The notes beneath the pieces are model-generated. The model was not told the origin of the DNA. It saw only the letters and a program-made list of their open reading frames with translations, and searched no databases. This document shows positions 33,238-43,589 of a stretch of DNA of 64,000 nucleotides, in pieces; the stretch's first letter is position 1; each line of letters begins with the position of its first letter. The stretch is from JBCCGR01 sp039029195 (GTDB lineage: Bacteria > Pseudomonadota > Alphaproteobacteria > Rhizobiales > Rhizobiaceae), in contig JBCCGR010000005.1 in NCBI GenBank assembly GCA_039029195.1, forward strand, positions 1-64,000, read 5' to 3'. The position numbers and the translations under genes were made by a program.

Positions 33238-36200
33238 TCAGCGGAACTCGAAAATCTCTCGCAAGAAGCCGGGCGCAATCAGCGAGAACGGATTGACGGT
33301 TACCTGAGGGTTTTTTGCCTCTCCAGTCAGGCGGAACGTTACTCCGATCAGACCCCGAGTCGTGCCTCGACCGAGTGCCAAGCCTAGGATCGGGATTTTA
33401 GACGCAAAATTGTTGAGACCATAGGCAGGAAGAAATGTGCCGCTCAGGTTCATCCGGCCCTTGCCATCATAGACCAGCCCCTTAAATTTAGCGCCCACAT
33501 CGCCGCCACGCAGAAATCCGGTGGTTAGGACAAGGGAATCCCGCCCCTTGATGATGTCGCCATAAACCCGGTTCACCGATACATTGTTGGAATCAATCCG
33601 GCGGATCTGATTCTGAACCCCACTTCGTTCGTTATAGGCCGGTTGGCGGGGAGCGGCGATGAGGCGTCTGATGCGCTTTTCATTGACAAGATAAAAATCC
33701 TTCATCGAAACCGAGCCGACATCCTTGCCGGAATTGTCCCGCCGCATCGTGACGTAAATTTCTCCGCCGCGAACCTTGTTATAGATATCCAGAAATCGCA
33801 AAGCCGCGCCGGCGTTCGCGGAGAGCATGGTGGTTTTCAAGCGCCCCTTATCGGGTTCCATAACAATAGAGGTTTTGGCACGTTGTCCTGATCTACCAAC
33901 CAAGGTCATTGATCTCACATTGTCTCCGACCTGGATATACTTCAAAGAAACATCGTTGAAGATCTCCCCACCAAAGCCCTGGACCGCGCCCAATTTGGCA
34001 TTGAGCTCAACGGAATGGCGATCCGATTTAGCCCCCTGTTTTGGCGTCCCTTCGTCGAGAATTTTCCGGATAACCGACCGTGCATCGTACTGTGTTCCAT
34101 TGAGATTGACTTTGTAGCCGTTGCGCGTGCGGTTGAGCTTTGCAGAAAAGCGATCTCCCTTGTTCAATTGGATACGTGTCAGGTTCGCAGATCGAAGGCC
34201 ACCCTTGTCAAAGTCAAACCCGCCGCGTGCGCTGAACCCGCTTCCGGACAGCCTGAAATCCCGCACCCGCGTGGTGCCACCTTCCTGAACAAGCTGGAAG
34301 CTGGCCTTTCCGGGTATCCCTCTTCCCTTGCTCCAGTTCACCCACGGAAGCGAAAGAACAGCAGTCTTAAGATCAACTTCGACCTTGCTTGTTTTCCCGT
34401 TTCCCGTTTGATCCATCCGAACGCGAACCGGGCCTGTGACCACCGGTGCCAGATCAAACCCAAGTTTCCGTCGTTGTTTGTCATCAACAATCAGATCAAC
34501 GGTCTGGCGTGCTTCAACTGAAGCTGCGCCCTCACCGAAGGGTTGGGCAAGATCGATGTCAGCTTGAGCGCCATCAAGAACGGCTTTGCCCTTGATTTCT
34601 GCGAGACCCGGGACAGCATCAATAATGACATTCGCATTTTTCACCACCCGACCATCGATCGGTGAAGGTGAGGAGAACTTGGTTGTTTTAACCTTCGCCC
34701 GCCAGTCAATCGTGGTGATGTCGAGGTCATTGGTCAATGGAAAATTCAATTCCACATTGGAGACCACGTCCCCCGTCAGACCTTTGGGTGTGAGGCCGAT
34801 GGTCTTGCCGACCGAAAGCGGCTTGCGGTCAATCAGATAGGCAACTGTTTCGGCATCACCTGACAATTCCATACTCACGATTGCTGGCGTGGGTTTCAGC
34901 CCGTAGTCCGGGACATCGAGTAGTGCTGACACAACATCGACAGACCGTCCGTTTTCCAGATCCGCGCTGCCTTTGTCGAAGACAACCTTTGTCTCCATGC
35001 CTTTCAACAGCACCTCGCCATCGATTGAGCGGACATCTGGCAGATCACCTGGTGACTTCATGCGAACACCTTTGAGAGGTATCCGCGCCTCCATGTGCTC
35101 CGGCAAAAAGCGTTTGCCATCTTTCAAATGGCCAAGAATTCCCGGTGGTATGGCAGAAGTGAACGACGCATTCTCAACCACACCATCTGATACGTTTTTC
35201 AACACCCAGCGACGCACACCGGCCGCAACGAACACCGGCCAGAATTGCTTGAAGGTGCCAACTTCCATGCGTTCAACTTGCAATGCCAGAGCGAGGGACG
35301 GTTGCCCGGTCGACAGGCCGACGCTGCCCGCTCCATTCAGATCACCTTCCGGGGTCGAAAGGAGGATTTCGTCGATATCGATCTTCTTTTCAACGCCATC
35401 CAGCTTGCCAGCAACACGCATTGTCCCCTGAGCCGCTGGCTCGAATGAATCTCCGGGTTGGGCGATCATATCGTTCGCAATCAACTCAAAAATTGGAGGG
35501 CTGTCGTTTCCGGGCTTTTGGAAACGTACACCCCCGGTGAGCATTGCGGAGGACCTTCCAAGCGCGATCCGAGAGGGGTCAATCTCGATCTGGTTCTTTT
35601 CAGCGATGAGGCGCAGATTGATCTGTGCTGATGACAGTGTCCCGAAATCATCACGCCCAAAACGAACCGGGCTTTCTGAAAGTTCAAGCGAGATCGTGGG
35701 GCGGTCGAGCAGCCCTTCAGAGGAGACCCTGGCCTTGGCTGAGAAAGTCATAGGCGCATCAAGACCGATCATTCCCACCTCCGAGCCCATAGCCGGTGGC
35801 AGGAAACGATTGGTGTTCAGGCCATTGAGCGAGATGTTGATCGACTTGCCGTTTGAATCGGGCTCCACCCGGGCAATCATTTCGACGCTATCGCGATCTG
35901 TCTTGAACAATGCATCCACGCGGATCTTGCCCGTCAGCGAGCGTGCCGCACCCAACCTGCTGAGCTGAAGCGAACCGTCCGCAAGACCCAGTTCACCCAA
36001 TCCGCTCACTGCAATGTTTTTCAGCGACAGTTTTCGGATACCAGACTCTTCCAGATGCATCACAGCTTCCGAAATTGCATCTCCTGCAAGCTTTGGAACT
36101 TTGGTGAGGTCCAGTTCAACCGGCCACGGAGCATCCCTTTGCACCTGCAGGCCGGGAATTCTTACTTCTCCCTGATCGATGGCGACCTCGTCAACTTCAA

Positions 36201-36624
36201 GTGACGCACGCAACAGCGCAAACGGGTTGAGGCTTGCAGTGAGCGATTGCGCCCTTAAGCTGAGATCCGCACTTCGCTTGGCGACAACCGAAACATCGCG
36301 AGCAGCAATATCGACCAGTCCGACCGGCGAAAGCGAAAAATGCAACCCGCCAATTGTCACTTCGTGCTGATCCCCGACCAGTGTTGCAATCTGCTGCTCA
36401 ATTTCCGTTCTGACGGTGTCGCTGGAAATTCCGCCGGTGGCCAACATGGCATAAAGGCCACCACCAACCACAGCCAGCAGAACCACGATGCCGACGATCA
36501 GCACGAGCGACCATTTCAGCAGACGCGCAAACAAACCCGAACGCACCGGGACCACGTCCTGCAGCATTGCAGACGGGTAGTGCCCCAGCGGCCTGACCTC
36601 ATTGGTGTTCACATCGCGCATCAT
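33238..36624 (-). CDS. Giant DUF3971 / AsmA-like envelope protein
   Basis: The protein has about 1,128 residues. It has a cytoplasmic head, one strong transmembrane helix (KWSLVLIVGIVVLLAVVGGGLYAML) and a long periplasmic beta-rich region ending in an AsmA-like C-terminal segment (GTFLPAYGLNNFASKIPILGLALGRG and GVTFRLTGEAKNPQVTVNPFSLIAPGFL). This is the DUF3971/YhdP type, one of the AsmA-like proteins implicated in moving phospholipids between the membranes. The start is uncertain: Met 36624/36621, GTG at 36648 and TTG at 36690 are possible, none with a strong ribosome binding site. Confidence 0.82.
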   Translation of the reverse strand: MMRDVNTNEVRPLGHYPSAMLQDVVPVRSGLFARLLKWSLVLIVGIVVLLAVVGGGLYAMLATGGISSDTVRTEIEQQIATLVGDQHEVTIGGLHFSLSPVGLVDIAARDVSVVAKRSADLSLRAQSLTASLNPFALLRASLEVDEVAIDQGEVRIPGLQVQRDAPWPVELDLTKVPKLAGDAISEAVMHLEESGIRKLSLKNIAVSGLGELGLADGSLQLSRLGAARSLTGKIRVDALFKTDRDSVEMIARVEPDSNGKSINISLNGLNTNRFLPPAMGSEVGMIGLDAPMTFSAKARVSSEGLLDRPTISLELSESPVRFGRDDFGTLSSAQINLRLIAEKNQIEIDPSRIALGRSSAMLTGGVRFQKPGNDSPPIFELIANDMIAQPGDSFEPAAQGTMRVAGKLDGVEKKIDIDEILLSTPEGDLNGAGSVGLSTGQPSLALALQVERMEVGTFKQFWPVFVAAGVRRWVLKNVSDGVVENASFTSAIPPGILGHLKDGKRFLPEHMEARIPLKGVRMKSPGDLPDVRSIDGEVLLKGMETKVVFDKGSADLENGRSVDVVSALLDVPDYGLKPTPAIVSMELSGDAETVAYLIDRKPLSVGKTIGLTPKGLTGDVVSNVELNFPLTNDLDITTIDWRAKVKTTKFSSPSPIDGRVVKNANVIIDAVPGLAEIKGKAVLDGAQADIDLAQPFGEGAASVEARQTVDLIVDDKQRRKLGFDLAPVVTGPVRVRMDQTGNGKTSKVEVDLKTAVLSLPWVNWSKGRGIPGKASFQLVQEGGTTRVRDFRLSGSGFSARGGFDFDKGGLRSANLTRIQLNKGDRFSAKLNRTRNGYKVNLNGTQYDARSVIRKILDEGTPKQGAKSDRHSVELNAKLGAVQGFGGEIFNDVSLKYIQVGDNVRSMTLVGRSGQRAKTSIVMEPDKGRLKTTMLSANAGAALRFLDIYNKVRGGEIYVTMRRDNSGKDVGSVSMKDFYLVNEKRIRRLIAAPRQPAYNERSGVQNQIRRIDSNNVSVNRVYGDIIKGRDSLVLTTGFLRGGDVGAKFKGLVYDGKGRMNLSGTFLPAYGLNNFASKIPILGLALGRGTTRGLIGVTFRLTGEAKNPQVTVNPFSLIAPGFLREIFEFR

Positions 36625-36898
36625 CGGCGAAACGTTTCGAGACCTCACTGATCCGACCAAAACCGGGCCGGGTATTTCGATTCGATGCAATCCTGCAGCC
36701 CGTCACAGGCTAACTGTTTCCTCGCTCAGGTTACAGACCCAAATCAGTCTGCTTCAAAGGTTTCACCTCTTGCGAGATTAGATTGCCGCTTTCCTGTGAA
36801 TAGCGATCGCTTGTTCTTCCAAATCATGTTGGAATTGTGATCGAACAGGCATCGGTTGGCATGCAATTGACGCCACAAACGAACAGGATTGAGCCACA

Positions 36899-37363
36899 AT
36901 GATCAATGAAGGTGATACCCCAAAGAACACATCGCTTCCCACGGACGGCGACGGAACCTTTTCCATATCGTCCTATGCCGGCAAAACGCTTGTTTTGTTT
37001 TTCTATCCAAAAGATGACACGCCAGGCTGCACCACCGAAGCGACAGAATTTTCTGCCAAGCAGGAAGAATTTCGGGCCCTCGGTGCGGTAATCGTCGGAG
37101 TTTCACCGGATCCGGTCAAGAAACACGATAAATTCAAAGCAAAGCACGGCCTGACCGTGACGCTTGCTTCCGACGAGGATCATCAATTGCTCAACGAGTT
37201 TGGTGTTTGGGTTGAAAAATCCATGTACGGCAAAAAATACATGGGTGTGGAGCGATCCACTTTTGTCATCGACGCCTCGGGTAAGGTGGAGAAGGTGTGG
37301 CGCAAGGTGAAGGTCAAAGGCCATGTTGATGCGGTGCTTGAACATCTGCAAAACGACCGATAG
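36899..37363 (+). CDS. bcp: Thioredoxin-dependent peroxiredoxin (BCP/PrxQ), single-cysteine form
   Basis: This 154-residue thiol peroxidase reduces H2O2 and organic hydroperoxides. The active-site stretch is YPKDDTPGCTTEATEF, with peroxidatic Cys44. The resolving cysteine normally five residues later is Thr, and no other Cys exists in the protein, so it must work as a 1-Cys enzyme with an outside thiol. Pro42 and the later Arg of ERSTF complete the active site. It is followed 44 bases downstream by the DUF455 gene. Confidence 0.94.
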   Translation: MINEGDTPKNTSLPTDGDGTFSISSYAGKTLVLFFYPKDDTPGCTTEATEFSAKQEEFRALGAVIVGVSPDPVKKHDKFKAKHGLTVTLASDEDHQLLNEFGVWVEKSMYGKKYMGVERSTFVIDASGKVEKVWRKVKVKGHVDAVLEHLQNDR

Positions 37364-37407
37364 CCACCCGATTTCACTTCTTTCGATCTGAAATAAGCAA
37401 CAAAGTC

Positions 37408-38313
37408 GTGTGCAGAGTGACGAACTTTCATTCCACCGTGAAGCGCGAAGAATGGCCCACCCTGCCGGAGGTGTCAGAAGATCGATTGATCAGGGACGGA
37501 TTTGATCCGTCCTCTTTGCAGTCGTGCGCAATTGCAGCGCTAACAAGCAGCGATCTCGATCTCAAGGTGGCAATCACCCTGCATGCGGCGAACCGATGGT
37601 TTTCGCGATCAATGGCGGTTGGCGTCTCCCTGGGGCGCAAGGCGCCGGACAGACCCGGGCGCCCTGCCCGTCCGGAACTCCTTCCACCCAATCTCATGAA
37701 AAAGCGCTCCATTCGATCGCAACGCGGCCGAATAGCTCTTGTGCACGCCATAGCGCACATTGAATTGAACGCGATGGACCTCGCCTGGGATATCATTGCC
37801 CGCTTTTGCCATCAGAAACTGCCGAGAAGCTTTTATGACGGTTGGGTGCGTGTGGCGTTGGAGGAGGCAAAACACTTCAGCCTGTTGAGGGCAAGACTGG
37901 CTGAGCTTGACGCCGCTTACGGCGACTTTCCCGCCCATGACGGGCTTTGGGAAGCAGCGCAAAATACCGGCCATGATCTGGTGGCGCGTCTTGCTGTGGT
38001 GCCACTGATCCTTGAAGCGCGAGGTTTGGACATCACGCCGTCCTTGATTGATCAGCTCAATGAGATTGGCGACACAGAAACTTCCTACATTTTCTCAATC
38101 ATCTATCGCGATGAGCTTGGACATGTGGCTGTCGGTGCCAAGTGGTTCCGCTATTTCTGTTTCAAGAACCAGCAAGATCCTGAACGTGCGTTTCAAATGC
38201 TGGTTCGTCGCTACTTCCGGGGCGCACTCAAACCACCATTCAACGATTTTACCCGTTGCCGCGCCGGGATCACGCCGATGTTCTATCGAGCTTTGAGCGC
38301 CAAAGGCAATTGA
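37408..38313 (+). CDS. Ferritin-like DUF455 protein
   Basis: This 301-residue protein of the DUF455 (COG2833) family has a ferritin-like helical bundle. Candidate metal ligands are seen in HAIAHIELNAMDLAWD, LEEAKHFSLL and RDELGHVAVG, the E/ExxH pattern of di-iron carboxylate proteins. No activity is established for the family as far as I know. Start codons are GTG at 37408 or GTG at 37417. It lies between bcp and the M23 peptidase, a common Rhizobiales order. Confidence 0.83.
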   Translation: MCRVTNFHSTVKREEWPTLPEVSEDRLIRDGFDPSSLQSCAIAALTSSDLDLKVAITLHAANRWFSRSMAVGVSLGRKAPDRPGRPARPELLPPNLMKKRSIRSQRGRIALVHAIAHIELNAMDLAWDIIARFCHQKLPRSFYDGWVRVALEEAKHFSLLRARLAELDAAYGDFPAHDGLWEAAQNTGHDLVARLAVVPLILEARGLDITPSLIDQLNEIGDTETSYIFSIIYRDELGHVAVGAKWFRYFCFKNQQDPERAFQMLVRRYFRGALKPPFNDFTRCRAGITPMFYRALSAKGN

Positions 38314-38422
38314 AATCACTACGCTTTTTTGGCACCAATCAAAGTAAAAGCCTTTATTAACCATAAGCCTTCACACTCTCATCCATGGCGGAGCCCACCG
38401 TATCAGTTGTGAGTAAGCGTTA

Positions 38423-39700
38423 ATGAATCAGTCCCAGACCGCTGCCAAAAAACCTGGATTTGGCAGGCGTAAGGAAGCGCCCGTACTGACCCTGCATTCC
38501 AATGGCCGGGTCCGCAAAATGACCATCAAGCCATTGACCTTTGCGTTGATCGGCAGCGCGTTCGCGATGTTCATTGTGGGGTATTTTGCAGCAACCGCCT
38601 ATTTGATATTGCGCGATGATTTGATCGGTGCGTCGATCGCACGCAACGCCCGCATGCAGCATACCTATGAAGACCGGATCGCCGCCCTTCGCTCCCAGAT
38701 CGACCGCATTACCAGCCGACAGCTAATTGAACAGCGAGCCATGCAACAGCAAATCGAGCGATTGGTTGCGCGGCAGAAAGCTCTTGGCGCCCGTCAGGGG
38801 CAATTGTCCAGCGTACTCGGACAATCCGCCAAATATGTTCCAACGCCGAAGGTTGGGCCAACGCCAGGAAAAAAACCAGACGCCACGATCAAGACAGGCG
38901 CTGTTCAACCAACGAGAGCCCAGACGGGCTTGCGGCTTGGCTCACTTCGGTCAAATGAAGATGGCCAGAACGAAGGCGGTTCACCGGTCGTGGTTGCCTA
39001 TGCTTCTAGCAAGCCGCAGCATCCAGCATTTTCGCAGATCGAAAACGCACTCAACGTTGTCGAAGATCAGCAAATCAGCGACCTGAAAAATGTTCGCCAC
39101 GAAACATCTCGCAAGGCACAAAAAATTGCATCTGCGCTGAAGAAACTTGGCGTGCGTGCTCCCACCGCAAAGGCCGTCGGCGGGCCGGAAGTCAGCCTGA
39201 AGGGGAGCGATCGCTTTACGGAAGAGCTTCAGGCCCTTGATGCCGCCGTTGCCCACTACGATGCTGTAAAACGCTGGAGCCGCACCGTGCCTATTGGCAG
39301 TCCAGTTCCCGGAATGCGCATGACCAGCCGTTTCGGATCACGCATTGATCCATTCACCCGCCGTCCTGCAATGCACACTGGTCTCGACTTTAAAGCACGC
39401 TCAGGACACCCGGTTCGCTCGACCGCTGATGGTCTGGTTAAATCTGCCAAACGCAAAGGCGGTTACGGCAAGATGATTGAGATCGTCCACGCCAATGGCT
39501 TGACGACGCACTATGCCCATCTGAAACGGTATCACGTGAAAGCGGGACAGCGCGTCAAAGCCGGTCAGATTATTGGCCGCGTGGGAAGCACGGGTCGATC
39601 AACCGGCCCACACCTCCACTATGAAGTGCGCCGCAATGGCCAGGCCATGAATCCGGCGCGTTATGTTGGCGTAAAACGACGCATCGCCAGCGCGCTTTAG
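38423..39700 (+). CDS. Membrane-anchored M23 (LytM) peptidoglycan endopeptidase
   Basis: The 425-residue protein has a short cytoplasmic head, one transmembrane helix (about 36-63), a periplasmic coiled coil (about 80-125), a linker and a C-terminal M23 domain (about 290-415). The zinc-binding and catalytic elements HTGLDF, HYAHL and HLHYEV are intact, so it should cleave cross-links rather than be a degenerate activator. It resembles the DipM/EnvC/MepM-like enzymes used in growth or division. A nested inverted repeat lies directly after its stop. Confidence 0.9.
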   Translation: MNQSQTAAKKPGFGRRKEAPVLTLHSNGRVRKMTIKPLTFALIGSAFAMFIVGYFAATAYLILRDDLIGASIARNARMQHTYEDRIAALRSQIDRITSRQLIEQRAMQQQIERLVARQKALGARQGQLSSVLGQSAKYVPTPKVGPTPGKKPDATIKTGAVQPTRAQTGLRLGSLRSNEDGQNEGGSPVVVAYASSKPQHPAFSQIENALNVVEDQQISDLKNVRHETSRKAQKIASALKKLGVRAPTAKAVGGPEVSLKGSDRFTEELQALDAAVAHYDAVKRWSRTVPIGSPVPGMRMTSRFGSRIDPFTRRPAMHTGLDFKARSGHPVRSTADGLVKSAKRKGGYGKMIEIVHANGLTTHYAHLKRYHVKAGQRVKAGQIIGRVGSTGRSTGPHLHYEVRRNGQAMNPARYVGVKRRIASAL

Positions 39701-39784
39701 TGCATACCACCGAAATGTGGAGCTGGTTCGCTGTCCGGGCCTCGAACCGCTAGCGGCCCGGGCTCGCTCGGATAATGGTATGCA
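39701..39784. repeat. 84-bp nested inverted repeat at the border of the accessory segment
   Basis: The outer arms TGCATACCA (39701-39709) and TGGTATGCA (39776-39784) are perfect 9-bp complements. Inside lie CCGGGCC (39735-39741) and GGCCCGG (39755-39761), the 10-bp palindrome CCGCTAGCGG (39747-39756), and GGTTCG/CGAACC (39725-39730/39743-39748), an alternative pairing. It begins right after the M23 stop. There is no T-run, so a plain terminator is not obvious; a small mobile palindrome or recombination site is possible. Confidence 0.6.
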
Positions 39785-39842
39785 CAATCAAATGGATAGC
39801 GTAGAGTATTGAATCTGTTCAAACGCGGTACGCGTTAGCTCC

Positions 39843-40640
39843 TCAGGCATTTCCTGCGATTTCGACATATCGCTCTTCCAGCCGCTTTTGCCGAGCAACG
39901 GCATCGGGCTGCAGATCCCCTTCTGCGGGGTAGTCGCGCTCAAAATGGTTGAACTCATCCACCCCGCGCACCAGCATCGCCGTGTCGAGATTATGTTTGG
40001 TTTGGCGCACATGCGTTGCGAGATACTGAACATTCAGCCCGATCCGGCGGTCATCAGAATCGTTGGGCATTGAGGCGTGCAGCGTCCAACCGTGATGGAA
40101 AGATGCTTCCCCCGGCATCAACGGACACATAACGGCACTTTCTTCTGCCACGCCTTGAACTGTCTGGCTCTGAAACAACACATTGGTTTCATCCTCGAAA
40201 GTTTCATGGTGCATGCGGCCATGTTTATGACTTCCAGGCACCATGCGCATACAGCCGGATTCTGCAGTCGCTGGAGAAAGTGCGAGCCAGAGCGTCACCT
40301 GATCATCGTGACTTAGGCCCCAATAGGTCAGATCCTGGTGCCAACTCACATGCGAAGCGGTCTGCGGTTCCTTGATGATATAAGTCGCATTGTAGAGAAG
40401 AATGTTCGGCCCGATCATGGCCTCTACAATGTCCAACACAGCGGGCATCGTGCACAGTTCCAGTGGCGAACTCAAAATCGTGTGCATCTTGGATTTGTAG
40501 TGAGCAGGACCAATCACACCTTCCACCCATTCCAGTCGTTCGCGGTGATGTTGCGCCTGTTCAACAGTCAGAACCGGAACACCTGACACATAGCCATCGC
40601 GCTCGTAGTCCTGAACAACTTGCTCGATATCGATCGACAT
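39843..40640 (-). CDS. Phytanoyl-CoA dioxygenase (PhyH) family oxygenase
   Basis: This 265-residue Fe(II)/2-oxoglutarate-dependent oxygenase has the facial triad HxD (His101, Asp103 in SWHQDLTYWG) with the distal His in TLHAS (His188) and a 2-oxoglutarate-binding Arg at 198/199. The intact Asp argues for a hydroxylase rather than a halogenase. The substrate is unknown; the family hydroxylates small molecules and acyl chains. The start at 40640 is chosen on N-terminal fit. It is divergent from a TetR gene that probably controls it. Confidence 0.87.
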   Translation of the reverse strand: MSIDIEQVVQDYERDGYVSGVPVLTVEQAQHHRERLEWVEGVIGPAHYKSKMHTILSSPLELCTMPAVLDIVEAMIGPNILLYNATYIIKEPQTASHVSWHQDLTYWGLSHDDQVTLWLALSPATAESGCMRMVPGSHKHGRMHHETFEDETNVLFQSQTVQGVAEESAVMCPLMPGEASFHHGWTLHASMPNDSDDRRIGLNVQYLATHVRQTKHNLDTAMLVRGVDEFNHFERDYPAEGDLQPDAVARQKRLEERYVEIAGNA

Positions 40641-40789
40641 CAGCGTCCTCCCGAGAATTTTGATCCATCGATTTGCCACCGTGCGGGAGACTGTCTGTGT
40701 CAGTCTGTCAGAAATCCGAATGAATGAGGTCGCAATCGACCCCGAGATTTCACTTTTGTTTGTGGCCGCCTATTGAAACGATGTACCAT

Positions 40790-40809
40790 ATGAGACATAT
40801 ATGTCTCAT
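40790..40809. promoter_or_regulatory. Perfect 20-bp palindromic operator at the tetR start
   Basis: ATGAGACATATATGTCTCAT is a perfect palindrome. It ends on the first two bases of the tetR start codon (40808) and lies 150 bases from the divergent oxygenase start. Size and position suit a TetR dimer site that blocks transcription or initiation of its own gene. Confidence 0.7.
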
Positions 40810-41383
40810 GAGAGACTTGACCCCACAAATCAGACCCGACGCCCGAACCGCGCTTCTGGAGGCTGCATTTCAGCTCTTCAACAGAAAGCCAGACGCAAGC
40901 CTCGGCGAGATTGCCACACATGCCGGTGTCGGGCGTGCAACGCTGCATCGGTATTTTTCATCCCGAGACGAACTGTTGAAAGCAATGGCCCTAACCGCGG
41001 CGCAGGAACTTGATGCAGCAATCGAAGAGGCAACAAAGGACGCACGAAGCCATACCGAAGGATTGAGGCTCATGCTTGAAGCCATGATCCCGATGGCCGA
41101 GCGACAACTGTTCCTCGCCAACCAGCATCTCGACCATATTCCCGAAATCACGGCGTCCTATCAAAAGGACATGGACGATCTGGCGAATGAGATTGAATCC
41201 GCCCGGTCCGAAGGCACGTTTGCCGCCGACATCACCACAGAGTGGATCGTCCAGACCTACGAAAATCTCACCTACGCCGCCTGGACCATGGTGCACGAAG
41301 GGCATGCAACACCAAGGCAAGCGGCGGACTACGCCTGGCGCACGCTCACCCGAGGCCTTGGCCCTAAACAACATCAGGAATGA
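40808..41383 (+). CDS. TetR family transcriptional regulator (accessory segment)
   Basis: This 191-residue regulator has an N-terminal TetR helix-turn-helix (SLGEIATHAGVGRATLHRYFSSRDELLKA, about residues 29-57 in two halves) and a helical ligand-binding domain. Met 40808 aligns with the family N-terminus. In-frame Met codons at 40781 and 40790 would put the palindrome inside the coding region, and none of the three has a clear ribosome binding site. Its end overlaps or abuts the sterol-desaturase-like gene, so the two form one transcript. The divergent oxygenase is a likely second target. Confidence 0.88.
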   Translation: MRDLTPQIRPDARTALLEAAFQLFNRKPDASLGEIATHAGVGRATLHRYFSSRDELLKAMALTAAQELDAAIEEATKDARSHTEGLRLMLEAMIPMAERQLFLANQHLDHIPEITASYQKDMDDLANEIESARSEGTFAADITTEWIVQTYENLTYAAWTMVHEGHATPRQAADYAWRTLTRGLGPKQHQE

Positions 41384-41388
41384 ATTTG

Positions 41389-42256
41389 ATGAACTATGAA
41401 GCGCTGGAAACCCTGAGCACTCAGGTTGATGAAATCTTCTTTGTCATTGCAGCCATCGTGTTTGCCATCGAACTCGCCGAAATGGCTTTCAAGAGAGCCT
41501 TTTCAGGGCGCAAGATCATGGAAATGGTCGCAAGTGCCTCAACACAGATCCCCTACTTGCTGGTGGAAGTGTTTTTCCTGACCGCTACTTACAGCGTTTA
41601 CTACATCATTTCAGAAAGCTGGATCAGCTGGTCCATTCCCATAACATGGTGGAGCGTCGTGCTCATTCTGGTTCTTGCGGATTTCGCATATTATTGGGAG
41701 CACAGGATTGCCCACGAAGTGCGACTGTTGTGGACGCAACACGCGGTTCATCACTCTTCGCGGGATATGAACATCGTGACAGCGTTCCGCTTCGGCCCGC
41801 TTGAAGGCGTCTGGTCATTGATCATCCATGTTCCGCTGGTCCTGATCGGTTTTCCACCTGATCTGGTGTTCTTTGGCGTTTTGGCAGTGCTCGCCTACCA
41901 GACGTGGCTGCACACGGAACTGGTTGGAAAGCTTGGTCCGGTCGAATGGATCATGAACACACCATCGCACCATCGGGTGCATCATGGGGCAGACGATAAA
42001 TATCTCGACAAGAACTATGCCGGGATCCTCATCATCTGGGACCGTATGTTCGGTACATTCAAGGAAGAGGAGGAAACGCCCCGCTACGGTTTGAAACGCG
42101 ATTTCAACAGTCAGAACCCGGTTGTGGTTTGGTTTTCGGAGCTACCGCAGCTTGGCCGTGACTTGGCCAATGCCCGCTCAATGAAAGAAGTCTGGATGCG
42201 ATTGTTCGCGGCACCAAACTGGAAGCCGGAAGAGGAATCGGCCAAGAAACCTTTGC

Positions 42257-42276
<20 letters not shown>
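41389..42276 (+). CDS. Sterol desaturase / fatty acid hydroxylase superfamily membrane protein
   Basis: This membrane di-iron oxygenase has about 295 residues and four to five hydrophobic helices. The three histidine clusters are present: EHRIAHE, QHAVHHSS and the pair SHHRVHHG. Relatives hydroxylate or desaturate sterols, carotenoids and acyl lipids; the substrate here is unknown. ATG 41389 has AGGA nine bases upstream; ATG 41380 overlaps the tetR stop (ATGA) and is the alternative. Its last 20 bases overlap the end of the convergent prfB gene. Confidence 0.88.
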
Positions 42277-43381
<1,105 letters not shown>

Positions 43382-43589
43382 GGTCGTTGGTTCCGGTGAT
43401 CAGAATTCGGTTCGGAGCGCCGCTCCGCAATTCGGATGGCGAGGTCGGGTGTCCTGAATAGGCAGGCGGATACCGTGTGTAAAGTCTCGTAAACCAGCCT
43501 TTCCACGACCCGTTTCGCTTGTTAGGAGTCGAAACCGTTTGCAATTTCCTGGCGCTTCCTTGCACAGCGCAGATTTGAGGTCTGTCAAA

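Noticed and set aside
39721..39760. tRNA-like GGTTCG...CGAACC segment
   Set aside because: No cloverleaf with acceptor, D and anticodon arms can be drawn; it is better explained by the nested inverted repeat.
43395..43420. CGGAGCG-C-CGCTCCG inverted repeat upstream of prfB
   Set aside because: Arms are perfect but the single-base centre cannot form a loop without losing pairs; it could be an operator, but no neighbouring regulator supports this.
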